A DNA stretch of 64,000 bases. Source: Streptomyces sp. S.PB5 (lineage in GTDB: Bacteria; Actinomycetota; Actinomycetes; Streptomycetales; Streptomycetaceae). The notes below the pieces were generated by a model. That model had not been told where the DNA came from. It was given only the letters and a program-made list of their open reading frames with translations, and searched no databases. Where the stretch lies: NCBI RefSeq assembly GCF_030403745.1, contig NZ_JAQMWP010000021.1:1-64000 (forward strand), in the 5' to 3' direction. The translations under genes were made by a program, and so were the position numbers. Positions 34,544 to 44,600 of the stretch are shown piece after piece (the first letter of the stretch is position 1; the number at the start of each line of letters is the position of its first letter).

Positions 34544-35059
34544 GCGGTACTCCTCCTCGGTGGCGGAGTTGTCGGTTGTGGCCGGGGCCTGTGCAGTGGT
34601 CGGCTGGACGAACACCGGGAAGTCCGGCGGGCGTTGATCGAGTGCCGCGCCGGGATGGGCCGGTTCGGCCCGGTCGCAGTCGTCGAGGTGCACCGACCCG
34701 CCGCGGTGGCGGCCGCAGACCGATCCGACGCCTTCTCGAGCTGCCAGGTCTTCCCGTACGGCCCAACTTAGCCCGTACCAAAGGCGATCAGTCGACCACC
34801 TCCCCCAACTCTGTCGTCGCTTTGTCCACTCACGCCACGCTGCTCCCGGAAAGTTCCCGCCCCGGGCGGCAAACGGGCGCGCGGGCGCGCGATTCGGACC
34901 CTGCCAGCTCCGCAACGGGCGGTGCTCGTGTGGCATCCTGGGGCTCCCGATCTGATCATCGTCGGCACGTGCGAAAGCCGACGGCGCCCAAGTGTTCGTA
35001 CTGACCGAAGAGTTCAGGTGGAGATGCGGCCCGGACAACGGCTAGAAGGCGGGCCCGAC
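34544..35059. promoter_or_regulatory. Divergent intergenic region at the left edge of the T7SS locus
   Basis: Over 500 bp between the B-lectin gene (minus) and the T7SS-associated gene (plus). It must contain both promoters. No coding frame here looks protein-like, and I cannot assign -35/-10 boxes with confidence. Confidence 0.5.
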
Positions 35060-35728
35060 GTGCCTGACAGCTCTGGGCCGGTCACCGACACACCCCAGAT
35101 ACCCGAGGCCGTACGGGACGCCGCCCGCCGGGCGCCGGGCCACTGGATCGGGATGGTGGACCCCGAGTGGACCGCGGACCATGTACCGCCGGAATGGGCG
35201 GTGTTGGGGGAGTGGCAGTCCGACGAGAGCGGGGAGGTCGGGGGCTACCGTCCCAACCCGGCCTACCGGCCCTCGGCCCGGGTGCTCGGCTGGCCGGAGC
35301 CCACCGACCCGGTGGACGCGGCGGCGCAGCGGGCCGCCACCGGTTACGGTTCGCTGGACGAGGCAATCTCGGCGCTCGCACAAGCGGAGATCACTGTGGT
35401 GCGCGGGCCGGACGGCGGGCCGCTGACGGCAACCGGTCTGGACGGGGCCCCGGTGATCCTTTTGTTCACCTCGCCGGCACACGAGTTCATGTCCGCTGCA
35501 CTTCACCATGACACCGTTCCGGCACAGGACTTGGCCCGATCGTTGCGCGGTTCCGGCGCGCAGCTGATGGTCAACGCCGGTGCCGCGGCCCCCCTGCTCG
35601 TCCCGGCGGACAGGCTCCTCGACGCCTTACCCGAACCGGAAGCCGAGCAGGCGCCCGCGGCCCCCTCCGAGGTCGGGACCCGCAGCTCTTCCGAACCCTG
35701 GCCCCATACCACAGGGAGGACCCCGTGA
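35060..35728 (+). CDS. Type VII secretion system-associated protein
   Basis: A 222-residue soluble protein of a type found with Streptomyces T7SS loci. Two parts can be seen. The N-terminus reads RRAPGHWIGMVDPEWTADHV, then PPEWAVLGEWQSDESGEVGG and YRPNPAYRPS. The C-terminus is SseB-like (VILLFTSPAHEFMSAALHHD, LMVNAGAAAPLLVPADRLLD). Start set at GTG 35060 with AAGG(CGG) upstream; an in-frame ATG at 35024 would add 12 residues. Its stop overlaps the start of the ricin-lectin gene (GTGA), so they are co-expressed. Role in secretion unknown. Confidence 0.82.
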   Translation: MPDSSGPVTDTPQIPEAVRDAARRAPGHWIGMVDPEWTADHVPPEWAVLGEWQSDESGEVGGYRPNPAYRPSARVLGWPEPTDPVDAAAQRAATGYGSLDEAISALAQAEITVVRGPDGGPLTATGLDGAPVILLFTSPAHEFMSAALHHDTVPAQDLARSLRGSGAQLMVNAGAAAPLLVPADRLLDALPEPEAEQAPAAPSEVGTRSSSEPWPHTTGRTP

Positions 35729-36933
35729 CGCGTCCGGCCCAGCACACCCCCACCTCCGCGCAGGCGGAGTCCGGTTCCGCCGGTGAGGAGACGGCCTCGA
35801 CCGCCGTCGTCGCCCAGCCCCAGCCTGAGGCTGAGGCGGAGGCTGAGTCCACCCAATCTCAGGGCGAGGCCGGCAGAGCGAAGCCCGGCGCCGAGGTTCA
35901 GGCGTCGGCCGCCGCACCCGAGGCCGCCGCCGAAGGCTCTGCCACCGAGCCAGGGCCCGAATCCGAAGCCGCCCCCGGCAGCCGGTCCGAGTCCGAAGCC
36001 GAGCCGAACTCCGATTCGGAGTCCGACGCCGGCGCCGCCGCGGAGGCCAAGAGCCGGCTGCCCGCGCTCGTGCGGACCATGACCGCGACCGCCATCGACC
36101 GGCCGCAGCAGCAGGCCGCTCCCGTGGGGCGTCCGGGCAAGGCGGTGCTGGCCGGGGCCGCGGTCGCTGGGGCACTGCTGGTGTCGGTGCCGTTCTTCGT
36201 GCTCACCGGGGGCGACGACAAGGGCGCCAAAGCGGCGCCGGCGGGAGGCACCGTGCTCGGTGGCGGCGCACAGGAGGCGCCGGGTGACTTCGTGGTGACC
36301 AAGCCCGGCACAGGGACGCCGGACGACGGGGAGAGGTCCGCCAAGCCCGACAAGCCGGTGAAGCAAGCCCCCGGCGGGGGAGCGGCGCAGGGCTCGGGCA
36401 AGGAGACGCCGAAGCAGGACGGCGGCGGGAAGGACCAGCCCGAGGGGGACTCGGGCAAGCGGGGCGAGCCCGCCGAGTCGGGTGGCGGGAAGACGTCCGG
36501 GGGCGGCGGCGCCGACCGGCCCGCGAACTCCAGTTCGGGCGTGACGTTCAGCGCCCCGGTCTCCCTGCGCAGCCACCTCTCCGGCCGCTGCCTCGACGTA
36601 CCGAACGCCGACTTCGGCGACGGCAAGAAGCTGTTCGTGTGGGACTGCAACAACGGAGTGGCGCAGAAGTGGCAGTTCGCCTCCGACGGCACCATGCGCA
36701 TCCAGGGCTTGTGCCTGGATGTGGCCAACGCGAACTACAACGACGGCACTCCGATCCAGATCGCCCGGTGCAGTGGCAACGCCGCCCAGAAGTTCGTCCT
36801 GAACGAGCGCCACGACCTGGTCAACACGGTCGTCGGCAAGTGCGTCGACATCAAGGACAACAACACGGGCAACGGCGCCTGGCTGCAACTGTGGACCTGC
36901 GCCGGCACCGACAACCAGAAGTGGAGCGTCTGA
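35725..36933 (+). CDS. Membrane-anchored ricin-type lectin protein
   Basis: A 402-residue protein with the same layout as the B-lectin protein: acidic low-complexity N-terminus (1 to about 130), one membrane span (AVLAGAAVAGALLVSVPFFV), a Gly/Lys/Pro-rich outer linker, then a beta-trefoil ricin B-type domain (about 275-402). The trefoil has three repeats with Q-x-W-like ends: AQKWQFASDG, AQKFVLNERH and NQKWSV, and CLDVPNADFGDG, CLDVANANYNDG, CVDIKDNNTGNG as the sugar-site segments. Start GTG 35725 overlaps the upstream stop. Probably a cell-surface glycan-binding accessory of the T7SS. Confidence 0.88.
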   Translation: MTRPAQHTPTSAQAESGSAGEETASTAVVAQPQPEAEAEAESTQSQGEAGRAKPGAEVQASAAAPEAAAEGSATEPGPESEAAPGSRSESEAEPNSDSESDAGAAAEAKSRLPALVRTMTATAIDRPQQQAAPVGRPGKAVLAGAAVAGALLVSVPFFVLTGGDDKGAKAAPAGGTVLGGGAQEAPGDFVVTKPGTGTPDDGERSAKPDKPVKQAPGGGAAQGSGKETPKQDGGGKDQPEGDSGKRGEPAESGGGKTSGGGGADRPANSSSGVTFSAPVSLRSHLSGRCLDVPNADFGDGKKLFVWDCNNGVAQKWQFASDGTMRIQGLCLDVANANYNDGTPIQIARCSGNAAQKFVLNERHDLVNTVVGKCVDIKDNNTGNGAWLQLWTCAGTDNQKWSV

Positions 36934-37027
36934 GCGCGCTCCGGACGCCTTCCGGCCGAGAGCATCACTCCCGGCATCTGCCCGCCCCGGCAGCGGGGCA
37001 TGATGGCCCCGTCGGTTCGCCGACATC

Positions 37028-37048
37028 CGCCCCCGGACACCGGGGGCG
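37028..37048. terminator. 9-bp hairpin between the ricin-lectin and EccA-like genes
   Basis: CGCCCCCGG and CCGGGGGCG form a perfect 9-bp stem with the loop ACA, 95 bases past the lectin stop and 38 bases before the next start. It could end the lectin transcript or act as an attenuator. Confidence 0.55.
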
Positions 37049-37085
37049 CCAGCTGAAGACGTTGCCCCAGCAAGGAGGTTGGTGC

Positions 37086-40000
37086 GTGTCGCGCCAGGTA
37101 CTGACGGTCGGTCCCGGGGACCGGGACCGCTACCGGACGATCGGTGAGGCACTCGCGGCTGCCCGTACCGGCGCGCTGATCAGCGTCCGGCCCGGGACGT
37201 ACGCGGAGAACCTGGTGATCCACACCAGGGTCACCCTCACCGCCGCCGAAGGCCGGGGAACGGTCGAGATCCGGCCACGTTCGGGCAGCGTCCTCGCCCT
37301 GCGTGCCGACGCGGTGATGCTCTCCGAGCTGTCCCTGCGCGGCGGTGATGCCGAGTTGCCGGCCGTGGACGTACGGCGCGGTCAGGCCGCGCTCGACGGC
37401 TGCGAGATCGTCGGCGCCGCCTGGACCGCGGTACTGGCCGGGGGCACCGGCTCCCTCGCGCTGCGCGACTGCCGGGTGAGCAACCCGCAGGGCGCCGGCA
37501 TCGTCGTCACCTCGACCACGCCCACCACCGTGGAGTCCTGCACGTTCGAGCACCTGGGCACCAGCGGACTGGTCCTGTCCGAACAGGGCGAGGCGCGGCT
37601 GCGTGGCTGCACGGTGCGCGCCGCCCGCGGGAACGGCCTGCTCGCCAACGGCGACTCCACCGGCAGCGTCGAGGACTGCGACATCTCCTCCACCGACAAG
37701 CCGTCCATCGCCCTGGAGCAGAACTGCTCTCTCACGGTGGTGCGCACCGTGGTGCACGACACCAGCACCGGAGTGCACCTGAGCAGCGCGGGCCGTACGA
37801 CGCTGGAGGACGTGCGCGTCACCGGCGCCTCCGGGAACGGGATCGCACTGGCCGGGGGCACCGACCCGGTACTGCGCCGCTGCCGCGTCTCGCGTGCCCG
37901 GGGTTACGGAATCGTGGTCACCGACCGGGCGCGCGGCACCTTCGAGGACTGCTGGGTGGACGGCGCGCAGGGCGCGGCGCTCAGGGTCGCGGGGGCTGCC
38001 TCCCCGGCGCTGACCGGTCTGACGGTCCGTGACTGCGAGCAGGCGGGGCTGCTGTTGGAGGAGGACTCGGCACCCGAGCTGGACCGCATCGAGGTCATCG
38101 GCGGGTCGCCCGCGGTCTCGGTGCGCGGCGGCGCCAACCCGCTGCTGCGCCGGGCCCGGCTGGTCGAGCCCGCCGGTGACGGCATCACGGCGGGCAAGGA
38201 CGCCCGTGGCCGGGCCGAGGACTGCGAGATCGTCCGGCCGAAGGGCGCGGGCGTGCGCGTGGGCTCCGGCAGCACCCTGTACCTGGCCGGCGGCGGCGTC
38301 TCGGACACCGCCACCAGCGGCCTGGTCGTGGAGGACGGCGGCAACGTCACCGTCCGGGACTTCCGCGTCGAGATATCCGGCGAGGAAGGTGTCGTCGTCG
38401 CGGCGGGCGGCGAGCTGACCGCCAACCGCACCACGGTGCACGCCGCACAGGGCCACGGCTTCCTGCTCCGTGAGGGCGCGCTCGCCTCGCTCAGCGGCTG
38501 CGAGGTCTCCGGCGGTGCCCAGGACGGCTTCCGGGTGGAGTCCACCGCCCCGGTCTCGCTCGTGAACTGCCTGGCCCGGGAGAACGAGGGCGGCGGCCTC
38601 GTACAGACCACCCCCGGCGAACGGCTCGCCGTGGACGGCCTGAAGAGCACCGGCAACGGCAAGCGGGACGCCTGGGGCAGCGGCAGCGCCGAGAACACCG
38701 ACCCGGCCGGCTCCGGGGCGGCGGACGCGCCCCCGCCGGATCGCGTGGACGGTCCGCTCGGCGCCCTCAACGCGCTGATCGGCCTGGAGAACGTCAAGCA
38801 GCAGGTCGGCACCCTGGTCAATCTGACCCAGCTCGCCCAGCGCCGCGAACAGCTCGGCATGTCCGCACCGCCGATGAGCAGACATCTGATCTTCTCCGGC
38901 CCGCCGGGCACCGGTAAGACCACCGTCGCCCGCCTTTACGGGGCGATCCTGGCCGAACTGGGTTCTCTGCGCAGCGGCCACCTCGTGGAGGTCTCCCGCG
39001 CGGACCTGGTCGCACAGGTCGTCGGCGGTACCGCGATCAAGACCACCGAGACCTTCCAACGGGCCCTCGGCGGCGTCCTGTTCATCGACGAGGCGTACAC
39101 ACTCACCGCGGACAGCGGCAACGGCGGCGCCGACTTCGGCCGCGAGGCGGTGGACACCCTGCTGAAGCTGATGGAGGACCACCGCGACGACGTGGTCGTG
39201 GTCGCAGCCGGCTACTCCCGCGAGATGGAGTCCTTCCTCGGCTCCAACCCCGGCCTGGCCTCCCGCTTCTCCCGGACCGTCGAGTTCGAGAACTACTCCG
39301 TGCCCGAGCTGGTGGCCATCATGGAGAACATGTGCGGCCAGCACCAGTACGAACTGGGCGAGGGCACCGCGGAGGCGCTCGCGGCACACTTCGAGGCGAT
39401 GCCCCGGGACGCCGGCTTCGGCAACGGCCGCGCCGCACGCGGGGTGTTCGAGGAGATGGTGGACCGGCAGGCCGTACGCCTCGCCTCGCAGGCCCAGGTC
39501 GGCGAGCACGACCTGCGGCTGCTCCTCCCGGAGGACGTGTCCGCGACCGCTGCAACGAAGGCCGCCGAGTCCGGCGCGCCGCAGGACGACCCGCTGACCC
39601 GCCTCGGTGACATGATCGGCCTGGCCGAGGTGAAGCGCGATGTCGCGGACCTGGTCAATCTCATCACCACGGCCCGCCACCGCGCCGCCGCCGGGCTGCC
39701 GGTGCCCTCCCTCAGCCACCACCTGGTCTTCACCGGCCCGCCCGGCACGGGCAAGACCACGGTCGCCCGTCTCTACGGCGAGATCCTGACCCAGCTCGGG
39801 ATCCTGGAACGAGGGCAGCTGGTGGAGGCGGCCCGCGCCGACCTGGTCGGCCGGTACATCGGCCACACCGCCCAGCTCACCCGCGAGGTCTTCGAACGGG
39901 CCCGCGGTGGCGTGCTGTTCATCGACGAGGCCTACACCCTCACCCCGCAGCGCGGCGGCGCCGACTTCGGCCAGGAGGCGGTGGACACGCTGCTGAAACT

Positions 40001-40400
40001 GATGGAGGACCACCGCGACGAGGTGGTCGTCATCGTCGCCGGCTACACCGACGAGATGGAGCGCTTCCTCGCCTCCAACCCGGGTCTGTCCTCCCGCTTC
40101 CCGCGCCGGATCACCTTCGCCGACTACTCCTCCGAGGAACTGGTCACCATCGTGCGCGCACAGGCCGCGAACATGGGCTACGAGTGCGGACCCGGCACCG
40201 GCCCGGTGCTCAAGTCGTACTTCGAGGCGCTGCCCCGGGACCGCTCGTTCGGCAACGCGCGGCTCGCCCGGCAGGTACTGGAATCGATGGTCACCCGCCA
40301 GGCGGGGCGGCTCAGTTCGCTGGCCGCGCCCACCCTCGACGACCTGCGCATCCTCGTCCCCGAGGACGTCGCCGCCGCCCCGAAGGCGGCCGGCCTGTGA
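37086..40400 (+). CDS. EccA-like protein: beta-helix fused to two AAA+ ATPase domains
   Basis: An 1104-residue protein. Residues 1 to about 530 are a right-handed parallel beta-helix of short repeats (SVEDCDISSTDKPSIALEQN, GVHLSSAGRTTLEDVRVTGA and similar), a fold often used for binding polysaccharides or as a scaffold. Then come two CbxX/CfqX-type AAA+ modules, the type found in EccA. The first has Walker A GPPGTGKTTVARLYG and Walker B GVLFIDEAYTL (about residues 600-660); the second repeats both (about 880-950). Mycobacterial EccA has a TPR N-terminus and one AAA domain, so this layout differs. GTG start at 37086, AGGAGG seven bases upstream. The stop overlaps the mycosin start. Probably a cytoplasmic unfoldase or recycling ATPase for T7SS substrates. 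Confidence 0.9.
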   Translation: MSRQVLTVGPGDRDRYRTIGEALAAARTGALISVRPGTYAENLVIHTRVTLTAAEGRGTVEIRPRSGSVLALRADAVMLSELSLRGGDAELPAVDVRRGQAALDGCEIVGAAWTAVLAGGTGSLALRDCRVSNPQGAGIVVTSTTPTTVESCTFEHLGTSGLVLSEQGEARLRGCTVRAARGNGLLANGDSTGSVEDCDISSTDKPSIALEQNCSLTVVRTVVHDTSTGVHLSSAGRTTLEDVRVTGASGNGIALAGGTDPVLRRCRVSRARGYGIVVTDRARGTFEDCWVDGAQGAALRVAGAASPALTGLTVRDCEQAGLLLEEDSAPELDRIEVIGGSPAVSVRGGANPLLRRARLVEPAGDGITAGKDARGRAEDCEIVRPKGAGVRVGSGSTLYLAGGGVSDTATSGLVVEDGGNVTVRDFRVEISGEEGVVVAAGGELTANRTTVHAAQGHGFLLREGALASLSGCEVSGGAQDGFRVESTAPVSLVNCLARENEGGGLVQTTPGERLAVDGLKSTGNGKRDAWGSGSAENTDPAGSGAADAPPPDRVDGPLGALNALIGLENVKQQVGTLVNLTQLAQRREQLGMSAPPMSRHLIFSGPPGTGKTTVARLYGAILAELGSLRSGHLVEVSRADLVAQVVGGTAIKTTETFQRALGGVLFIDEAYTLTADSGNGGADFGREAVDTLLKLMEDHRDDVVVVAAGYSREMESFLGSNPGLASRFSRTVEFENYSVPELVAIMENMCGQHQYELGEGTAEALAAHFEAMPRDAGFGNGRAARGVFEEMVDRQAVRLASQAQVGEHDLRLLLPEDVSATAATKAAESGAPQDDPLTRLGDMIGLAEVKRDVADLVNLITTARHRAAAGLPVPSLSHHLVFTGPPGTGKTTVARLYGEILTQLGILERGQLVEAARADLVGRYIGHTAQLTREVFERARGGVLFIDEAYTLTPQRGGADFGQEAVDTLLKLMEDHRDEVVVIVAGYTDEMERFLASNPGLSSRFPRRITFADYSSEELVTIVRAQAANMGYECGPGTGPVLKSYFEALPRDRSFGNARLARQVLESMVTRQAGRLSSLAAPTLDDLRILVPEDVAAAPKAAGL

Positions 40401-41632
40401 AGCCTCCCGCCCGTGGGGCCGCCCGTCTGCTGTCCGGCGCCGGCCTCGCCGCCGCACTGCTCCTGCCCACGGCCGTCACGGCCCATACGGCACCTCACTC
40501 GGGGATCCCGGCGGCCGACGGAAAGAAGGGCCAGGAACTTCCGGCGATGCCCTCCGCGCTCGACGCGGACGCCGAGTGCACCGCCGCCTCGCGTGAGCAG
40601 GCGAAGAAGCAGGACTGGTCACGCCAGCGACTCGACCTGGACCGGACGCACGGGCACGGCATCGGCGAGGGTGTGACCGTCGCCCTGATCGACACCGGCG
40701 TCGCCCCCGACGCCGACGGCCTCGACGGCCGCGTCACCGCCGACGGCTCGGCGGCCGACGACTGCGTCGGGCACGGCACCTTCCTGGCCGGGCTGATCGC
40801 CGGCCGCGGCGCACGCCTGATGGGAGTCGCCCCGGGCGCGCGGATCCTTGCCCTGCGCGGGACGGACACACGCGGTGAAGCGAGCCCGGCACTCGTCGCG
40901 GCCGCGGTAGACGAGGCCACCGAAGCCGGGGCCGACGTCATCGCGGTCACTGTCGCCCTGCCGCGCCGGAGCAAGGAGCTGACCCGCGCGGTCGCCGACG
41001 CCCGCCGCGCGGGTGCCATCGTGGTCGCCGCGGCCACCCCCGACCCGCCGACGCGGGGCGGCAGCGACGAGATCCCGTCCCGCGTGTACTGGCCGGCCGG
41101 GGAACCGGGAGTCCTCTCGGTCGCCGACATGCTCCCCGGCGGCCTCCGCCCGGACCGGGCCCTGCCCACCACGGGCATCGACCTCGCCGCCCCCGGCGCC
41201 GGCGTGGTCTCGGGCGGCCCGCGCGGTGACGGCCACTACCTCGGCGCCGGCGCCTCGGTCGCCGCCGCCTACGCCGCCGGTGCCGCCGCGGTGGTCCTCG
41301 CGGCCCACCCGGACGACTCGCCCGACGCCGTCACCCGCCGCCTGACCGCCACCGCTTACCCCGCCGACATCCCGCAACTGGACGTGTACGCCGCCGTGAC
41401 CACCGTCCTCGGCGACCCGGGCACATCGGCCGGCACCGACCGCGCCGCGGAGCGCGTCGCCGTCCGTGACACCTCCGACGCCGACGCCGCGACCGACCGG
41501 GCCACGCTCTTCGTCATCCTCGGCTCCACCGCCGTACTCACCGTCCTGTGGGCCGCTTTCACCCTGCCCAGGGCACGCGCCCGTGGCTGGCGCCCGGCGC
41601 GGGCCGCAGGCGGGGGATCGGCAGAGGACTGA
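40397..41632 (+). CDS. mycP: Mycosin-like membrane-anchored subtilase with altered oxyanion site
   Basis: A 411-residue S8 family protease of the T7SS (MycP-type). A signal peptide (LLSGAGLAAALLLPTAVTA) and a C-terminal membrane span (ATLFVILGSTAVLTVLWAAF) place the domain outside the cell. Triad: Asp in VTVALIDTGVAPD, His in DDCVGHGTFLAG, Ser in GAGASVAAAYAAG (usual GTSxAAP). The position that normally reads AAAGN, with the oxyanion Asn, reads VVAAATPDPP here. GTG start overlaps the EccA-like stop. Mycosins stabilise the ESX membrane complex even when proteolytically inactive in mycobacteria, so a structural role is possible. Confidence 0.9.
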   Translation: MKPPARGAARLLSGAGLAAALLLPTAVTAHTAPHSGIPAADGKKGQELPAMPSALDADAECTAASREQAKKQDWSRQRLDLDRTHGHGIGEGVTVALIDTGVAPDADGLDGRVTADGSAADDCVGHGTFLAGLIAGRGARLMGVAPGARILALRGTDTRGEASPALVAAAVDEATEAGADVIAVTVALPRRSKELTRAVADARRAGAIVVAAATPDPPTRGGSDEIPSRVYWPAGEPGVLSVADMLPGGLRPDRALPTTGIDLAAPGAGVVSGGPRGDGHYLGAGASVAAAYAAGAAAVVLAAHPDDSPDAVTRRLTATAYPADIPQLDVYAAVTTVLGDPGTSAGTDRAAERVAVRDTSDADAATDRATLFVILGSTAVLTVLWAAFTLPRARARGWRPARAAGGGSAED

Positions 41633-41643
41633 CGGTCTGTACG

Positions 41644-41695
41644 GGAACGACGGCGGCGGCGGGGATCACCAGGTGATCCCCGCCGCCGTCGTTCC
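41644..41695. terminator. Long bidirectional hairpin between convergent mycosin and eccC genes
   Basis: A 27-base left arm (41644-41670) and 24-base right arm (41672-41695) are complementary apart from one extra GGC on the left. It sits between the plus-strand mycosin gene and the minus-strand eccC gene and would serve both. Confidence 0.9.
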
Positions 41696-41698
41696 GTC

Positions 41699-44600
41699 TC
41701 AGCCTTCCTGGCCTGCGGCCGGCTCCACCAGCGCCGTCTGCATCAGCCGTGCCTTGCGGCGGGCGATGTGGAGGGCCCGGCCCGGCGGCAGGTTGACGGG
41801 CTTCGCGTTGCCGAAGAGGCGGCCCTCCGTGGGCGGGCAGGAGAGCAGGATCGCGGGGTTGTTCGCCTCGTCCATACGGCGGATGAGGGAGTCGCTCAGA
41901 CCCCGGCCCGCGCCCATGGCGCTACGGGCGACGATCACGTGCAGGCCCATCTCGAAGCCGAGCGTCAGATGCTCGAAGAGCGGCTCGAAGGGGCTCTGGA
42001 AGGAGTTGCTGGAGACCATGTCGTAGTCGTCGACCAGGATGAACAGACGCGGGCCGGTCCACCAGTCGCACTTGCGCATCCGGGCGGGGGCGATGTCGGC
42101 GCCGGGGACACGGGTCTTCATCGCGCGGGCGGCGCCGTCGATCGTCTCCTTGAGATTGTCCAGGGAGATGACGTGCCCGATGCGGTACTCCTCCGGGATG
42201 CCGTCCACCAGCGTGCGCCGGTAGTCCACCGCGATGATCTTCGCCTCGTGCGGCGCGTACCGGGCGGTGATGCCCGCGGTGATCCGGCGCAGCTGGTTGG
42301 TCTTGCCGCTCTCCGTGTCGCCGACCACGATCAGGTGCGGGGTGCGGCTGAAGTCGTGCCACACCGGTTCCAGGGCGTCCTGGTCGATACCGAGCGGAAG
42401 GCGCATGCCGCCGCCCTCGGTCTGCTCGGGCGCGGGGAGTTCGGCGAGCGGCAGCCGGTGCGGCAGCATCCGGACCTGCGGCGCGGCCGGGCCCGGCCAG
42501 TGCTTGGCCACCTCGCCGACCAGGTGGGCGACCCCTTCGCCGAGGTCCTCGAGGGAGCCGCTGCCGTCCAGGCGGGGCAGGCCGGCGAGGAAGTGCATCT
42601 TGCTGTCGGCGGTGATGCCACGGCCACCGCTGCGCGGTACCGAGCGGGCCTTGCGGGTGTCGATCTCCGAGTCCATCGGATCACCCATCCGCAGCTCCAG
42701 GCGGGTCGCCGCCTGGTCGCGGACCTGCGCGGACAGCTCCACCCAGCGGGTGGTGGTGATGAGCAGGTGGATGCCGTAGTTCAGGCCGCGCGCGGCGAGT
42801 TCGTTGAACTTCGGAACCAGGTCGTCGTAGTCCTGACGGACCGTGGACCAGCCGTCGACCACCATGAACACATCGCCGAACGGCTCGTCGGGGAACTCCC
42901 CGGCGGCACGGCGACGGCGGTAGGACTGCATGGAGTCGATGGTGTGGTCGACGAAGAACTGCTCACGGCGGGCGAGCAGCGTCATCACCTCGGCGACGGC
43001 CCGGTGCACGCGCTCCGGGTTGAGCCGCGCCGCGACCCCGCCGACGTGGGGGAGCGCGGCGAACTGGGAGAGACCGCCGCCGCCGAAGTCGAGGCAGTAG
43101 AACTGGATCTCGGCCGGGGTGTGCGTGAGGGCGAGCGCGGCGATCAGGGTGCGGGCGAGGGTGGACTTGCCGCTCTGCGAGCCGCCCGCGATGGCGACGT
43201 GGCCGCCGGCTCCGGACAGGTCCACGACCAGCGGGTCGCGGCGCTGCTCGAAGGGCTTGTCGACCAGGCCGACCGGGACCCGGAGCCTGCCCGTGCCGGA
43301 CCAGCCTGCGGCGGTGAGGCCGCGCTCGGGGTCGGCGGCGATACCGGGCAGCAGCGCGTCCAGCGGGGACGGCTCGTCCAGCGGCGGCAGCCACACCTGG
43401 TGGGCGGCGGGACCCGAGTCGCGCAGCCGGTCCAGGGCGACGTCGAGCAGAGTCTCCTCGTCGCCGCCCTCCTCGGTCTCCGGCTCCGGAACGGGCGTGG
43501 GGTCGAGGGTGCGCGGCACCACCCAGCCGCTGGTCCACGGCACCACCTGGCTGGCCACCCGGGCCTGCACGACCGCGCCGGTGCGACGCCGGTAGGTGCC
43601 GGAGGAGTAGGCGGCACGGAAGCGCGTCAGGGCCTCCACACCCGACTTGAGATAGCCGCTGCCGGGCTGGGCGGGCAGCTCGTAGGCGTCCGGGACGCCG
43701 AGTACGCCCCGGCTCTCCATGGCGGAGAACGTGCGCAGGCCGACTCGGTACGACAGGTGGCTCTCCAGCTGGTGCATGCGGCCCTCGTCCAGGCGCTGCG
43801 AGGCCAGAAGCAGATGCACGCCGAGCGAGCGGCCGAGGCGGCCGATCATCACGAACAGGTCCATGAACTCGCGGTGCGCGGAGAGGAGTTCGCTGAACTC
43901 GTCGACCACCACGAACAGGCTGGGCAGCGGGGTGAGGTCGGCCCCGGCGGCGCGGGCGCGCTCGTACTCGAGGGCGGAGGTGTAGTTGCCGGCCGCGCGC
44001 AACAGCTCCTGGCGGCGGATGAGTTCGCCGTGCAGGGCGTCCTGCATGCGCTCCACCAGGGCGACTTCGTCGGCGAGGTTGGTGATGACGGCGGAGGTGT
44101 GCGGCAGCTCCTCCAGGCCGAGGAAGGTGGCGCCGCCCTTGAAGTCGACGAGGACGAAGTTCAGGGTCTCCGAGGAGTTCGTCAGGGCGAGGCCGAGGAC
44201 GAGGGTGCGCAGGAGTTCGCTCTTGCCGGAGCCCGTGGCGCCGATGAGCATGCCGTGTGGGCCCATGCCGCCCTGTGCTGACTCTTTGATGTCCAGTTCC
44301 ACCGGGCGGCCGTCCACGCCGACCGCGATCGGCACCCGCAGCCGTGCGGAGCCGGTGTGCCGGGCGAACAGGGCTTTGGTGTCGTGCCGGTGCAGGTCGG
44401 GGATACCGAGCAGGGTGGTCAGCTCCACGTCGCTGTCCAGCGGCTGCGCGATGTCGCTGCCCAGGCTGATCCGGCGGGAGGCGAGCAGCCGAGCCAGCGA
44501 CTCCGCGCCGAGCGGACCGAGCCGGTCCGGCCGGCCGAGCGGCACCGAGCGCTCCTTGCGGCTGCGGTCGGTGCGCACCAGATTCACCTGGTCCGGCCCG

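Noticed and set aside
36735..40457. A minus-strand frame of 1,240 codons opposite the EccA-like gene
   Set aside because: No recognisable motifs. The plus strand encodes two perfect AAA modules over the same bases.
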